From contig CM074701.1 of NCBI GenBank assembly GCA_037367355.1, positions 1,178,001-1,242,000 on the forward strand: DNA of 64,000 nt. The letters run 5' to 3'. A program made the position numbers and the translations under genes. Of the stretch, positions 10,795 through 23,632 are shown one piece after another. This DNA comes from Neoscytalidium dimidiatum (Eukaryota > Ascomycota > Dothideomycetes > Botryosphaeriales > Botryosphaeriaceae). Under the pieces are notes generated by a model that was not told the origin of the DNA, ran no database searches, and saw only the letters and a program-made list of their open reading frames with translations. Numbering within the stretch: the first letter of the stretch is position 1; each line of letters begins with the position of its first letter.

Positions 10795-12533
10795 AGCTAC
10801 ATCATCTTTGCCTATGATGCTATTCTGAACCAGCCAGCTGTGTTTACCCGTAGGAGTTAAATTCAGAAGTTTGGATTTGCGCACACAGACGTGCCTAACA
10901 TCCGCAGAGATTATCCTCAAGCCTACTCCGTCGGCACGAAAGACAGACTCGACACATTAGTAGCCCTCTGAAATGCCCGGATAATGAGTAAAATAGGCCT
11001 ATCCGGATCCTGCTAAGATAGATTAGGAGACGACGGCATCTTCGATCACCAGCGGAGTTTTCTTCCTGTTCAGACTATCCCTCCACCCGGATACCCGTCT
11101 GTCTTATTTCCACATCAAGCGACCATTGCAATGCTCTTACAAATCCTTGTATCGCAGTATACAGCCAAAGCCGAGGAAGTAGCCTTCCATGCCGAGGAAG
11201 CTACTACGTTAGGGTGGGATCCGGCTACCGGGATCTGGATCCAACACTAGCCCGGATAGGAAACCCGGAAATCTGGGGTAGGATCGAGAACGCCCTTTTC
11301 ATCTCGTGAACTACACCAATGTGATCCACTAATCAAATGTCAGCAACGGCCCAATCGATTGCGGCCCACTTTACCAAAAGGGGTAGTTGAACTAATGCCT
11401 TTGATCGCAAAATAGAAACACGTTTCCAGTCCTGTTGGCGACTCATTCTGGTATTTGCGAGGTTTCAGCACGCTCAAAATTGCCCCACCATTCTGCGAAA
11501 GGAAAAATCAGAGACATTCAGGTTAGAGACAGCTCCAGTAGTGAGATGTCTCTCTTAATCTGCATGTGCCCTTATGAATGTCTTGGCGGCTCCGCTGAAC
11601 ATCCTCCAACTTACTTCAGGCGTTCCAAAATACAAGCCATTGTCTAGGTGCCTACTTACACCCAAGACTCTTATGAATACTCAGGGAACAAAGTTTCTGT
11701 CGATGACGTTATGCAGTTGTATCCCGTAATGATCAACGTAAGCTTAAAGTTACCTTCCAACGACACCTCGGGTTAACTGCCTAAATCGTGTAGCTTCCCC
11801 TTTCCGGTCTAGGTCTTACATTATTTGCATGGTCATATGCAGCAGGCTTTCTGCGTTGTTCAAGTCTTCACACCCAAGAGCTTCGTTGTCGAGGGTGGTA
11901 AAGGTATCCAGTAGTAATGTCCGTAACTACTCTTGTCATTCAGTCGCTACCAAAGTCTCGACGCCATGACATGCACTTACGTCAAGATGTAGCCAGAGAG
12001 AATACCCCTCTTTCGAAAAGTTAGCTGTTGTGTGCTATATCCCCTCGATGGTTTCACTAATTATCCATGTCTTATTCATAGCTCCCGGACCACGCGGTAC
12101 AGGGCCTGTGGAGAACCACCGGGTTTCTACAGCCATCTGCTCATCTAAGCCTCGGATATGAGCCCCTGAGTAGCGTTTCGAATAAGCACTGTACTAGTAA
12201 AGGCAAGTAGTGGCGCTCTTTATTAGGCCATAAGAAGCCCACCATGCCCATGATGTCTGAGGCTGGCAATGTTCCTGATGATCTTTAGGTAATGACGGAC
12301 AAGCCGCCAACCTTGAGTAGCATGACCTGCTCTTTCAGGAAATCTGCGGAGCGTCCTCAGCAATGTAACGGTGATTCTACGCCTCCGAAGGCTGTAATCC
12401 AATGCAACAGCTCTATGAGGCTCAGGAACATCGAGTATGTATAAAATGCTAAGATTCAAACATGTTCAATAGACACACTACGCTCAGTGATTTACCTTCT
12501 ATTCTTGTGAATACTGTTGCTTAATTTGTCAAT
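10795..12533. other. Intergenic region
   Basis: No supported gene. Bases 10980-11280 hold several CCGGAT/GGATCC-like motifs, including CCTATCCGG and CCGGATAGG in inverted orientation about 250 bases apart, but no clean terminal repeat or target duplication. A 78-codon basic frame at 12459-12223 (minus) has no recognisable domain. The last few hundred bases serve as upstream region of the GH5 gene. Confidence 0.4.
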
Positions 12534-13952
12534 ATGTTTGCCCGCCCCTTTACCCTCGTTGGTTTCGCAGCCCTCACCGCTGCCTGGCTCCCAGATACTC
12601 CCCCATCAGGTGTCTCCCTCGGAGCCTTCCAGAATAGTGGCACGACGAAGATTCGTGGTGTTAATGCCGGGTCACAGTATATCGTCGAGCCGTGGATGGC
12701 TGGCAGTGAGTGGAACGACAACATGAAATGCAACAACGCTCAAGCCGAACGTCAGTGTGTGGAGCAGGCTTACGGCGGAGACATGGATGCCGCTAGCAGC
12801 GCGTGGCAGGGGCACTGGGATCGCTGGATCACGCAGGATGATATCAATACCATGGTGTCATACGGCTTGAACACCATTAGGGTCCCTGTCGGATTCTGGA
12901 TGAAGGAGGATATACTCAATCAATACGAACACTACCCGAAGGGTATGATGAACCACTACCCTCCACAATAATCTCAGCTTCAGCAGTCCTAATGCCATCG
13001 TACAGGCGGAATAGCGCATCTTCAAAAGTTCTGTGGCTGGGCTTCGGACGCAGGCATGTACATTATCATCGACCTGCACGGCCTGCCTGGGAGACAGAAA
13101 GGCAATGACGCCTTTACCGGAGACGTGAGCAGCCGTGTGATCAATTCTCTCGTCATCAAAACACCGAGAGCTCACAGACGTCATACAGTTCCAAGACTCC
13201 ACCGGCTTCTACCAGAGCGACTACGAATCCGGCCGCGCGTACGACTTCCTCAAATGGATGACCGAGCACATCCACCACAATAGCACCATGCGCAACGTCG
13301 GTGCCATCGAGCTGGTCAACGAACCGCTGCGCGAAGACTCCGGCAACACGCGATGGATGGTGGAGCACTACTACCCATCCGCCATCGACGCGATCCGCGG
13401 CGTCGAAGCGGAGCTAGGCGTCGACAGTGCGCACCGCCTCAACATCATCATGATGGACGACCTGTGGGCGAGCGGGCCCGAAGCCACCACTTCGCTGTCC
13501 CCCTCGCAGAAAGAGGCGCTGCTGTTCGATGACCATAACTACCAGGGGTCTCCGATCGAGGGATGCGGCGGTGCGCAGAGCTGTACGATCAGCTACACGT
13601 GTTCCAGCCAGTCCGGACAGGGCAATCGGGTGACGGGGGAGACTCCGAAGATCGTGGGGGAGTGGTCGATGAAGCTGAACGAGTTGGGCGGCCAGGAGTT
13701 GCAGAACAAGGACTTCTTTCGGAGGTATTTCGCGGCGCAGCAGTGGCAGTATGAGAAGACGCTCGGCTGGATCTACTGGAGCTGGAAGACGGAAAATTTC
13801 AGTGACTACCTGCAATGGTCTTATAAAGGTTAGTTATTCTTCACCTTTCGACGAACGAGGCAAGGCCTCCAGCTAACTCGGGAGCAGATGCAGTCGAGCA
13901 AGGCATCATTGATAAAGATCTCAATACCATGTTGCGCAACAGCCCGTGCTAA
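12534..13952 (+). CDS. Secreted GH5 glycoside hydrolase, endo-beta-1,6-glucanase-like
   Basis: Exons are 12534-12942, 13006-13124, 13189-13828 and 13888-13952 (410 aa). The 59-64 nt introns are GT-AG; the second must use the CAG at 13186-13188 to keep frame. The N-terminus [20 protein letters not shown] is a signal peptide. The protein follows the fungal exgB/neg1-type pattern: [63 protein letters not shown]. The acid/base is Glu221 in ELVNEP and the nucleophile Glu334 in VGEWS, both present. The closest family is GH5 beta-1,6-glucanase (subfamily 15 by my recognition), acting outside the cell on beta-1,6-glucan of fungal walls in recycling or mycoparasitism. An exo-beta-1,3-glucanase specificity is the main alternative. 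The end LRNSPC is complete. Confidence 0.9.
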
Positions 13953-15893
13953 TTCGATCCACGGCCATGTCGTCCTTGTTTTCTGTCAAATTCTTTACGG
14001 TGACTTCTTAGCTATAGGCTGTATCAGGGTGACCACTGAAAGTTGGATTATTTACATAAGGAACACGCTTCGATCAATTTCGGTAAACAAAAGAAGATAG
14101 TAGTGGTGACAACTTTGAGCAAACCTATAGCAACGGTAATTGTACTTGTGCCCTCGAAATTCAAATTAGGGCGATCTTATTTCATCTTTGCTCTTCTGTT
14201 TATCTGTGGAGATATAGATCTTAATTGCTCCAAAGCGAATCCTCCTGGAAGGAATACCTCGGCGGAGCAGGCGACCACAGGCTAGATGTATCGTTTGTTA
14301 TTGACCAATGGATGATATTTAACATGATTCAATGCTTTGCGTTCCCACATCCAGACGTTCACCTCACAATCCACTAATTTCAAGTGAAGAAGTAGCATCA
14401 AGGTGGAACTCTAGGCGTTGTCACCACAGGTGCAGGGCCTGCGCAGTCGAGGACTATTTTACAGCATCTACTCAAGTTCTTTCTACGTCAGCCTTACCTT
14501 TCGCTCCTTCAGGAGCATCGGCCGCACAATTGTCCTCTAGGTATCCATAACATTTGCCCTGGATTTGGAATCAGTAGCAAGGTATTTAACAGTGACGCTA
14601 TAGAAGAATCCGTGTGGAATTTTACATCTGTCTTTGCAAAACACATAAATCTCGCTTATGGTTCAGTTATTGACAACGACCAACGTCTCGGTGAATACAC
14701 AGCCAAGGAGAACACGTCTGAGCGTGCGCCACACTCTGCAGCAGTGTCAAAGATCTCTGGCACTGCGTATATCCCGGTGGTTGGAAAAGTATTCTTCGTG
14801 GAGATGGTCTCTTTGGAATGAAAACTAAGTAAGTGTCAAAGTCGATGAAAAAAAAATGTGGTCTGCACGGTGAGTAACGTCCGTGGACTTTATGTCGCAG
14901 TGATAAATGAATACCTTGTGGAGGTACGCTAGAACTCATGCCAAGCCGCCGAACCCATTTCAAATCCCCGCGCTATTTTTTTTTTTTTGGCGATATGTGG
15001 AATTGCAAAATTCGCTGAGAAAGCTTTCCAGATCTTGGTTGCCGACCGGAGATGTGATCAACGAATAGTTAAGCTCGGACTCAGACGTCTCGAACGTTCC
15101 CAGGAAGCGAACAATGTATCTGTGACTGATTCTTCTCAAAAATAGGACTTCAGATTTTTAGGTTTTGGACGTCATTCCTGCGCATCGCCGATTTGCAAGC
15201 AAGCTCGATATTGAAGTTGCACACTTTCATAGCCTGGACCATGCCACAAGGTCCCTTTCCCAGATTTCTGCCTCGCTCAAAACACTGCGCGATATTGAGT
15301 GCGAAATAATAATTTTCTATGTTCGCGACCAGCACACTCTCAAGCTCCCCGTGGTTCTCCTGGACAAAGTTCCAGAACTTGCCCGGGTCGAGGCGCTGAG
15401 CCGACTGCGTTCCTTCGATTGCTAGACTGCTTTGAATGGAGCAGGAGAATCGCGAGTAATGATATGTGGGTTTGTGGCTAGTGTATATTTGGCTGAAAAG
15501 GCTGGAAGGTCTGGAAGTGGGGAGAGCCATGATGGAAACTGAGGGCCAGGAGAGTCGAACTCCGTAAACACCTTGTTTGCCTTCCGGCTCTCTAAAGAGG
15601 CGGGAGATCTTGATGGAGACTAATAATGACCGGGGTCATGCCTAGGGAATTCCTGGAAGAGCTCACAGTCAATCTGAGAGCGCAATTCCAAGGACTCGGG
15701 CTCGTGACTATCGTGATAATGTTGTCTCGGTTTCTTGACAACTGTGGTAGCATCCAAGTCTTCAAGATCGTGGACAATTAAGATTTTTCTGAAGTCCAAG
15801 TACGTCGGCGGTGCTAATTCTGCGAAGAAAGAAACCATCTCGCCATTTTGAGCTGAGAACGGCTTGTGAAACCACGAATGTGAGCTGGTCGGG
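13953..15893. other. Intergenic region with coding-like fragments
   Basis: No gene could be assembled. Around 15160-15425 (plus) an 86-codon frame starts after a TTTTTAG acceptor-like site and has a credible amphipathic composition, but the opposite strand is open too (15530-15150). A 72-codon frame at 15838-15620 (minus) is acidic and may belong to the weak gene at 15894-16300. A T run lies near 14980. None is recognised. Confidence 0.35.
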
Positions 15894-16300
15894 CTAGCCA
15901 GCTTTCTGGACTTCGGTGTCTGTCATATTATTGCTCTTATCGGGGTGCTCTTTCCCAATGCTCTTCCGCGGACTTAGGTGGTAGGAGGGTAGCACAGATG
16001 TGCTCTCGCTATCTGGACGGATCAAAGGGACATCAGGAGAAGAGTTCAGTAGCTCGGTATCGGGACCCTGATCATCGTCGAGCCTCCTAGCTAGGACTGG
16101 GGAAAGCGCAATTGGAGGCTCTGCATCTACAAGCATCAAGATAAGTGGACTAAAGCTATAGGGGAGACACAAGGCACTTACGACCTAGCGATTCGTCGGT
16201 CTCCTGCGTAGTCTCCATGAGGTTTGCGGCTAAAGCGGGGACGTCTGGTGTAGTATCTCCAAGCGGCAGAGTTCGTAGCAGCGTAATCCACTTAAATTCA
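15894..16300 (-). CDS. Weakly supported spliced hypothetical gene (3' exons)
   Basis: Two exons join cleanly: one ending at 16182 before donor GTAAGT, then 16126-15894 after a GTAG acceptor (55-nt intron). Frame is kept and the stop is at 15894. The product end is hydrophilic, Ser/Pro/Asp-rich (for example DDDQGPDTELLNSSPDVPLI), probably disordered. Upstream, an ATG-initiated frame at 16531 ending at a GTAAGT donor might be the first exon, but no acceptor between 16400 and 16300 restores frame. I do not recognise a family. It could be a partly decayed gene. Confidence 0.28.
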
Positions 16301-16884
16301 AGCGCAAGACATAACCGAGCAGTGAGGAGGATACTGAGGCGGAAAAAAAAATATCTCTGGATTCGTTCGGTAGTGACGAGGTGAAGATAGTACGTTAGGC
16401 TGCAATCTCAAGGCGGAGACTCGTCGCGAAGCGAACTTACCAGAGATAAACCTCAGCCTTACTCTAGGTTTCAGTGACAGCCGAAGCTGCTCTTTCCTGG
16501 CCAATGTCGTAATACAAGGTAGACAGTACATGAGACACGCACAGAATTACTATAAGAGGAGTACCAGAGTCAATTTAACCGCCATCCACTTAATATACAC
16601 TAGTGCCGCCCCAGTTTCCTATTCCAATTTTACATGGGTATCTCAAACTTCAAATCCGACCACCGCTCAGGATCCAGTCCTGCCATGTATTTACCATATA
16701 CCGGATGACTAGGAACACAAACGAAAAAAACGGGGTAAGGGATATACAGGCGAAAACGGTACAACTTGACAAAGAACAGTATCCAACAACGCTACATTGC
16801 TCATCCAAACTCATATGAAGTGCGTTTCACGATATCTCTGAGTATCAAAACCATGAAAGAAAAAGACAGGAAACGAAGACGTAC

Positions 16885-18303
16885 TCAAACCGCCTCCACC
16901 GGGGAGACAGCAGAGAGGAGCGCAGGCTTGCGCATGAAATCGTTTTCGGAAAGGCAGAAGTGATCGGTGCACGGGCCCATCTCGGCGCAGCTGTGCTCGT
17001 GGTCGAGGAGTTCGCATCCGAGGCCACTGCTTCATGTTAGTATTTCCGCTTATCTCCGACACTGCTCACGGAGCACTCACGAGTCCGTCCTGACCAGCCA
17101 GTTCTCCCCCCTGTCGACCAGCTTTGCCGACTTGCCGATGACATCCCACTGGGTGACGGCGCTCGGCACGCCCTCCTTCATGTCCGCTAGTAGCTGCAAG
17201 AACTGCTGCTTCACCTTCCTCGGCACGCATCCCTCGAGGCTGACGAGAGGCAAGTCCTTTACGAAATCCTTCGCTGCCCAGAGGATCAGGCCGATGAGGA
17301 CGCGGTGGCAGCACGGCGCGAGCCAGGTATCGAGGCGGTATCCCTCGAAGCTCTCGCGATGTCCAAGACGGAGCTCTAGTTCCTTGAGGCGCAGGCCCTT
17401 CAAAGACTGGGCGTCGGGTTCGCCCCACGGGCGCGCGGATGCGTGGATCCAGACGCCGAAAAACTTGACAAAGTTCCAGGTCGTCATCTGCAGGGTGACC
17501 TTCGCGAGGGTTCGGAAGTCCGGCTTGCACTCGAGGAAGCGTCGCAGGGGCCAGGCGCCCTGGAAGCGGAAGTCCATGTTGCGGTAGAGGCGGGCAGAGA
17601 ACTCGGCCGAGACCTGCTTGTTGGTGAGGAGGAGGCTGAGGACGGGTCCCGCGCCGTTGAGCACGCGGCCGCGGCCGTATAGCTCGGCGTGGAGGTGGGT
17701 GCCGTTGCGGCCGTATTCGCGGTAGAGGAGGCCGTCGGTGCCGGCTGCGGCCATGTAGTTGAATCCGTGCTCGAACTCGTAAGGGTAGCAGAACGAGGCG
17801 CAGTAGTCGTAGATCATGTTTCGGATTTCGCCTGGCAGGGAAAGTAGCGGGAAGTGCTGGCCGTTGGTGTTCCATTCGACGGATTGCAGCCATTGCGCTG
17901 AGCCGGGGCCAGCCCAGTATTCCTTGACGCTGGGCAGGTGCGCAAGGTAGGAGGACAGCGGGAGCCAGGTGTCGCCGTCACGGACCTCGACGTTTTTACC
18001 ACAAAGCCGGATGCGGACCACCGTGTCCCACATGCCATCGTAGTTGGAGTACTCTGGGTAATTGCCTAACAGGGAAGCTCGGGAGATGCGGTAGTAACGG
18101 CCGTGGCCTGGCTCGACGGAAGTGTACGGCAGAGGTTCCAAGGAGAGAGGTAGGGAGACATGGCAGAGGATCTTGTTCTTTTCGTTGTTGATGGAGAGTA
18201 TCCTCTGTGCGGCCTTCAAGACGGGATCGCCCTGGCCTTTGGTTGGCAGTATCGGGCAGAAGAGCGGATGGCTGTTCGCCGTAGGCTGTATTGCTGCCGG
18301 CAT
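16885..18303 (-). CDS. Fungal LPGEIR-motif (2EXR/DUF7730-like) protein
   Basis: Exon 1 is 18303-17081 and exon 2 is 17026-16885 (454 aa). The 54-nt intron (donor GTGAGT, acceptor CAG) is needed because the unspliced frame stops immediately after it. The central motif HFPLLSLPGEIRNMIYDYC is the hallmark of a large fungal group of F-box-like/2EXR proteins, followed by LTNKQVSAEFSARLYRNMDF, the usual second element. The N-terminal 150 residues carry a GRYYRISRASLLGNYPEY segment. The C-terminal exon is Cys/His-rich (CELLDHEHSCAEMGPC). Members are cytosolic or nuclear and mostly uncharacterised; a role in protein-protein interaction is only a guess. It is divergently placed from the methyltransferase gene with about 1.2 kb between them. 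It appears intact. Confidence 0.75.
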
Positions 18304-19481
18304 GTTGCCGAAGTGTTGAAGGGAAAGAGAAAGAGAGCTAGGGAGAGAAGACTTTCGGTAAGGCAGGAAGCGAGCGAAGAAGACAAGGATATAGCCAACG
18401 GGAACGGAGATCGGGGAAGGGGAGATGTTCTATTAAAAGGGGTGGTGTGCGGTTGAGATAGACGCTCGGACCAGCGGGCCGGCAAGGGAGGGCGTGGGAG
18501 TTCAGCTGAGGGAAGGTATAGTAGTATCCACGGAGTTAATAAGACGGAAACGTAGCTAAGTAGGCTTGAGACCGAGGAGCTGCCAGGCCTTGGTCAACGC
18601 TACGAATGCGTGTTGCGCAGCTCGGCGATATTGCTGCTTTACCAGAAATTAGCGAGCGGAGATGGAGTTTGGCAGAGGTAGATCAGCAAATGAGAGCGAT
18701 GCTATCAGAAGTTAGTTTTGCGAGGGGTATTAAAGCTGATGGGCAGCCGGGATAAGAGGGCGATCATGTCGCAGACGATCATACAGATACGCGTCGGCGT
18801 GCCACACTGAGACTCGACTCCCTGGCCGGACGTAAAAGGTACGCAATGCCGGCAGATTGGCCTCGACGCTGAGACGGCGGACCGAGGCGAGCACGCATGG
18901 CAGGCGGGCAGGAGGTTAGCAGTGCGGCTGGCGGGAGGCTGGGCCGAACACGAGAACCGACACAGGTGCGGAGAAACGCCAGCCGGCCAGCGTCACGTCG
19001 TGTTTCAATAGGCTTGGCCGCGGAGCTTTTATCGGCGCGCGCTAGTTTCATGCGTGCTCAACGGCAGCTGGCACAGAGTCATGAGGGCGGCGATAAATGA
19101 GCGGGCCGGCGGGAAGGATTGCACCGTTTGCAGCGGGAGGGCAGCCGGACGGCAGATTCGTGATGCGATAATGAGGAAGGCTGGAAGCGGGCTAAGGCGC
19201 GGGCGCACGAGCTCGAGGCCCGGAAGGCGGCAGCGGCGAGAAGGAGAGGCGGCAGACGGCGGGCGACGTGGTGGTCATGGTGATGTTCAGGGGCAGCGTC
19301 GATAAGCTCCAAATGGATCCGCGGGCGGCTCCACTCGTCCCGCTGCGGCTATGCCTGCCGTGCCAGCCTCTCGCCGCCTGCCGCTGCCTGCCACCCTGCT
19401 GCCACACTGCCACCCGACTTGCCGTCGGCCGCCGCCCTGCACTGCCTCTCATTTCCCCGAACTGCTCGCCCTCTCTCCTCC
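18304..19481. promoter_or_regulatory. Divergent promoter region
   Basis: This spacer of about 1.2 kb separates the leftward gene (ATG at 18303) from the rightward methyltransferase gene (ATG at 19482) and should carry both promoters. It is purine-rich just upstream of 18303 (AGAGAAAGAGA runs) and GC-rich near 18800-19480. I cannot assign individual sites. Small frames here look accidental. Confidence 0.4.
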
Positions 19482-20626
19482 ATGCCCCGACTCCCGCATC
19501 ACCTATTGCGACGCGCACGATACGCTGACCGCCTGCTGCCGCCCCTGCTCCTCGCCTGTCGAGACCTCGCCTCCGCCCGCAACGAGCTGCGCTGGCTCCG
19601 CGAGCACGCCGTGACCCAGGCCCCCGACGCCTGGCCCTCCCGCCTGCGCTCCCTGGTCCGTCAGCGCTCCGCCGGCCGGCCGCTGCAGTACCTACTCGGC
19701 TCCGAGTTCTTTGGCGACCTGGACATTGCCTGCCGGCCGGGCGTGCTAATTCCGCGGTGCGTCTGAGCGTCCCATCTTGCCCTTGCCCTCTCCCTCGCCC
19801 TCGCCCTCGCCCACGCTCTCGACCTCGCCCTCACCGCTGACTCCGTCCCAGTCAGGAAACCGCTGCGTCCATCACCCACCTGGTCGAACGCCTCCAATCT
19901 TCGCGTGCTCTGCCACGGCAATTGCGCGTCCTGGACCTCTGCACCGGCACTGGCTGCATCCCACTCCTCTTCGAACACCTGTTCCGCGAAACCCCTCTTG
20001 CTTCGCAGCTCGAGTTACTTGGCGTGGACGTGTCGCCACGATGCGTAAATCTGGCCAGGTACAACGGGAAGCGGTGTGCATCACAACGGACCCAGTTCAG
20101 GCAAGCGGACGTTCTAGCGGAGGGTGCGGGTGCGGGTGCGGTTGCGGGTGACCTGCCATACTCCGCCCCGCCGCTCATGGAACTGTTGCATATGAAGGGC
20201 CCGCTCCGCTGGGATGTCCTCATTTCAAACCCACCGTACATTTCGCCGCAAGCTTTCGTCCACATGACCACCCGTTCGGTGCGCAACTTCGAGCCCAAGC
20301 TGGCCCTGGTCCCCCCTGTAACAGATAGTGGATACAGTGGAGATCTCTTCTATCCCCGACTGTTGCACATTGCAGACCATGTACGAGCTAGGCTAGTCTT
20401 GTTCGAGGTGGCGGACTTGGAGCAAGCTTTGAGAGTCGCTCGCATGGCACAAAGCAGAGGATCATGGCATGGCGTTGAAGTCTGGAGAGATGAGCCAGCT
20501 GCGAAAGATCTCACCGCAAAGCCAATCGTCCAGTACATCGATGGCTTCCGCACTGTAGGACGCGGGCATGGTCGTAGCGTGGTTTGTTGGAGAGAAGAAG
20601 CTTCCCAGTGGCTGTGCCACAGGTAG
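19482..20626 (+). CDS. HemK/PrmC-type N5-glutamine methyltransferase (mitochondrial MTQ1-like)
   Basis: Exons are 19482-19756 and 19852-20626 (349 aa), joined by a 95-nt intron that rebuilds the family motif LIPRQET. The N-terminal helical domain (LVRQRSAGRPLQYLLGSEFFG) is typical of PrmC. The SAM-binding motif DLCTGTGCIP starts at Asp120, and the catalytic NPPY is at Asn218-Tyr221 (ISNPPYISP). The product should methylate the GGQ glutamine of a peptide release factor. The absence of cytosolic MTQ2 features and the basic N-terminus (MPRLPHHLLRRARYADRLL) suggest the mitochondrial enzyme. A Gly/Ala-rich insertion encoded by GTGCGG units sits just before NPPY. A second GT-AG pair overlapping the stop (donor at 20624) would give a different C-terminus; I kept the simple stop. 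Confidence 0.88.
19775..19836. repeat. CCCTCG-type repeat inside the methyltransferase intron
   Basis: Most of the 95-nt intron (19757-19851) is a degenerate CCCTCG/CCCTCT hexamer array. It also acts as the polypyrimidine tract before the branch and acceptor. Confidence 0.7.
20121..20150 (+). repeat. GTGCGG hexamer repeat in coding sequence
   Basis: About five in-frame GTGCGG-like hexamers encode a Gly-Ala-rich stretch (EGAGAGAVAG) in the methyltransferase, upstream of NPPY. A microsatellite in frame can change length without breaking the gene. Confidence 0.7.
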
Positions 20627-23600
20627 GTGCTGATTGTGGCTCTTAAGAGGCCTAGGCTTATTGCAGCCATTGCACATCGAGATCAAGAGATCGGCCTCTG
20701 AGAGGATCCTTCATGCCCAAGCATGATCAACTACCGTGAACCCTGCTATCACACTGGCCCGTTCTCAATCACGTGTGAGGAGCAATGGCCGTTTCGCTTA
20801 ACCTGGTCCTACGGCGCAGTCGCTACCATGCTTGCTATGCACTGTGTGAGCGTCTTGATTTTTTGAGAAGATAGTAGAGTCTACCTCGGTTGAAAACTCC
20901 GCGGACATACCTATGTTGACGACCCACACCCCAGGGGGTCCGCCTCCAGATTTTAAGGCCCACCCACCATTTTGTGGGTCCTTGTCGGAGCTTTCGGAAC
21001 CTTGTCTTCCTCTCTCGCTCACCAACAGCGAATACACAAGACACAAGAATTTCGATGCTGGACCTGGAAACGTATATTGCAGCTTGTAAAACTTATCCAT
21101 CTCGCTCAATGTTCTGAGGTTTCTTGCCGAGATTACTCTTCAGCCCTTGCCATCAGTCCGAATCCAACAACCTGTGCCGCACTGACACGTTCAGCCTTAT
21201 AAAGACGTCGATCATGGAAGAACCCCTCTTGGCGGCGAAACTATAGCCATGTCACGAGATTCTACCATTACTCAAGTTAGAAATACCCTTTCCTTTGCAA
21301 ACAGAAGGAAGACCTGATATAGTCTTTGATTACCAACAAATTTATTGCCTGTAGACATACCAAGTCTTCAAGCCCGCGCAAAGTACGATTGAGCTTTATC
21401 CAAACTCGCTACACATGTGGCGCTTCTGGGTGGTATCGGTATGGGCTGCCAAATAAGTGTAAAGTTATACCCTTCATTTTTTTTTTTTTTTTTTGGGGCG
21501 TACATCTTACATATAGTGTACAACGATCACAAACAATGAGAGCAATGTAATATTATCCCCAGCTAACTTGGTTAACGAAGATTGTGATGTGAGAAAGCTG
21601 TAGCTGCTTCACAGTTCCAGTAAGCAGCTTGTTTCTCGATGTTGGAGCCGCGTGGGTAAGATTAGCACGAAGGCTCAGATGCTTACCAATTTGCTCATCC
21701 ACAAATCGACGGACTGCCTGGACAGCTTTCCAACATCGATAACGGTGCGGCTTATTCCCCGAAGCCGACGGTAAAGATAGTCAAGCCCCACGGCCTGGAA
21801 AAAATAGAACTCCATCGTCTTCCAATGCGTTCGGCGGACTCCGCGGACACCTGCCGATTCATGGGCAACAGTCACATGACGGATCCAGCTCCGTTGGTGA
21901 TTCGGCCTAATCCAACAGAAGCGGACGAATAACTGAGTGTGCAGAACCACGAACAAAATATCGAATGGTCCGCGGATTGAGCATTGAGTACGGCCAGGTT
22001 TTTACTTGCTTGATACTGGAGATCCAAAACGCAGAATTCTTTGCCAATCATCTTGACTAGCATACTGGTGTTGCTGACACAGTACCAGATGATTCTGGGT
22101 ACAAAACATGATGATACAAAACTACTTAGTAGTTCCATGCGAGAATTGACCGCGGCCATGTCTAAGGAACTCTTTCCTATAATCATAGTACGCGGAAGTT
22201 GTATCGTCATAATGCCTTGGGAAAAATCATTCATCGATAAAGCACAAGGCAAAGGGGAAGCAAGACAACCGCGCATCATTGGACACTTGGCAGCAACTGT
22301 GCCGACTTGATCCAACGGGCTTTCATATGCAGGGGGTTCTACGTACTTTTATGATCATTATCTAAGAGTTGGGGCCCTAACCCCTTCTCCTTCGCTGTTC
22401 TTTGAGCTGAACTGCAGTTATGCTCACAGAGACAGCTCTTTGAGATACAAGAATAACCTGTACAACGAGGGCCAGAACATTCCAGAGGAAGCAGCGGCCA
22501 GTCAGAAGTAGGCGCATAGACGGGCGAGTAGCGTGCTAAGCGAGTCTGACCTGACAAAGACTATGATCACTAAAAGGGGCTTCATGAAAGCTAGGGAACC
22601 GTTATGGCCAAGTGAAGGAACTCTTTACAGCATATGAACAGTATACATTAGAAATGTACTCAGACACTGCTTGAGTACTACTAATCGAAAATCTCAAAGC
22701 TTGCTGTTTGGTACTTGACGGTAGTTTTGACTTTGTAGCTCAAAATATCTGATAAGTTCCGGGTAGATACCTCTGTGACAATGAAGCCTGGAATATAAAC
22801 AACTGATACGGGTCTTTTCTTGCCTACATAACATTATTGATATATGGGGCTTTAGGGGAAGCCAAAATGCGGACTAGCGGTGAGTGATCCAAGGGAACAT
22901 AGTGATTGTTGTACATATTGGGAGAAAAGATATTTGTCTATTACTTGATGCCATAAGGTTGAGGTATAGCATATCGTTGAACAGCTACTGTACTTCACAT
23001 TACACTACTGAATAACCCTATGTAGAAATAGCGTTGGCTGCATGTATGCAACAGAATTGGACAATCTCACTGTATTCTTGATATGGGTAGATAATGAGGC
23101 ATGCAATGCTTCTGGACGAGAGATTCTACTTTTTATGCTGAGAAATCTACAATCATGCTGCGTTGGTACATTTCTTCGTTCTTTGGTAGAAATATCGATA
23201 GAAGCGGATGCTAGAAGCCCTTCTTTATGCTGTGCCGCTGTCATCCTTGTCGATCATTCCGGGACCGCCAGCCGGTCTTTCAGGGGAGTTGAAGATCCCT
23301 TCCTAATATATCCCGATTATCGATTTACTGCATACGCGAGAACAATTTCTGCCATTCAAAGGAAGAGAAAACGTAGCATTTGTCCTCCTCACACCACAAC
23401 TGTCGAACCTGCATGATTGAGCGGTAATGATGTCCATAATAAACTTGTTTTCTTAATCATGCTTTAGATTCAAATAACGCCAGGTCGCCCATTCGCAAAT
23501 CTTTCCACTCCTCCAATGACTGTTGAGATTTCTCCAGCAGCCATCTAAGGTACACACCTCACAACAGACTCTTTGATTGCATCAGAACGAAACAAAGCTA

Positions 23601-23632
23601 CGCCCTTACAAGATCATAAATCCGTATCCTTC
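20627..23632. other. Long intergenic region
   Basis: Three kilobases without a supported gene. A 147-codon minus frame (22315-21872) and a 124-codon plus frame (23042-23416) show no family features and their composition is not convincing. An 18-base T run is at about 21478-21495. The last 400 bases are upstream region of the P450 gene. Confidence 0.45.

Noticed and set aside
10980..11280. Possible MITE or solo LTR from inverted CCTATCCGG motifs
   Set aside because: Inverted match is only 9 bases, no target duplication and no clear ends.
15541..15600. Possible tRNA T-arm (GAGTTCGACTC-like) on the minus strand
   Set aside because: Only a four-pair stem and no D arm or acceptor stem in reach; not a tRNA.
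20624..20668. Extra intron at the methyltransferase 3' end (GTAGGT...TTGCAG)
   Set aside because: Consensus is good, but it would replace a natural stop with an unrelated tail; kept only as an alternative.
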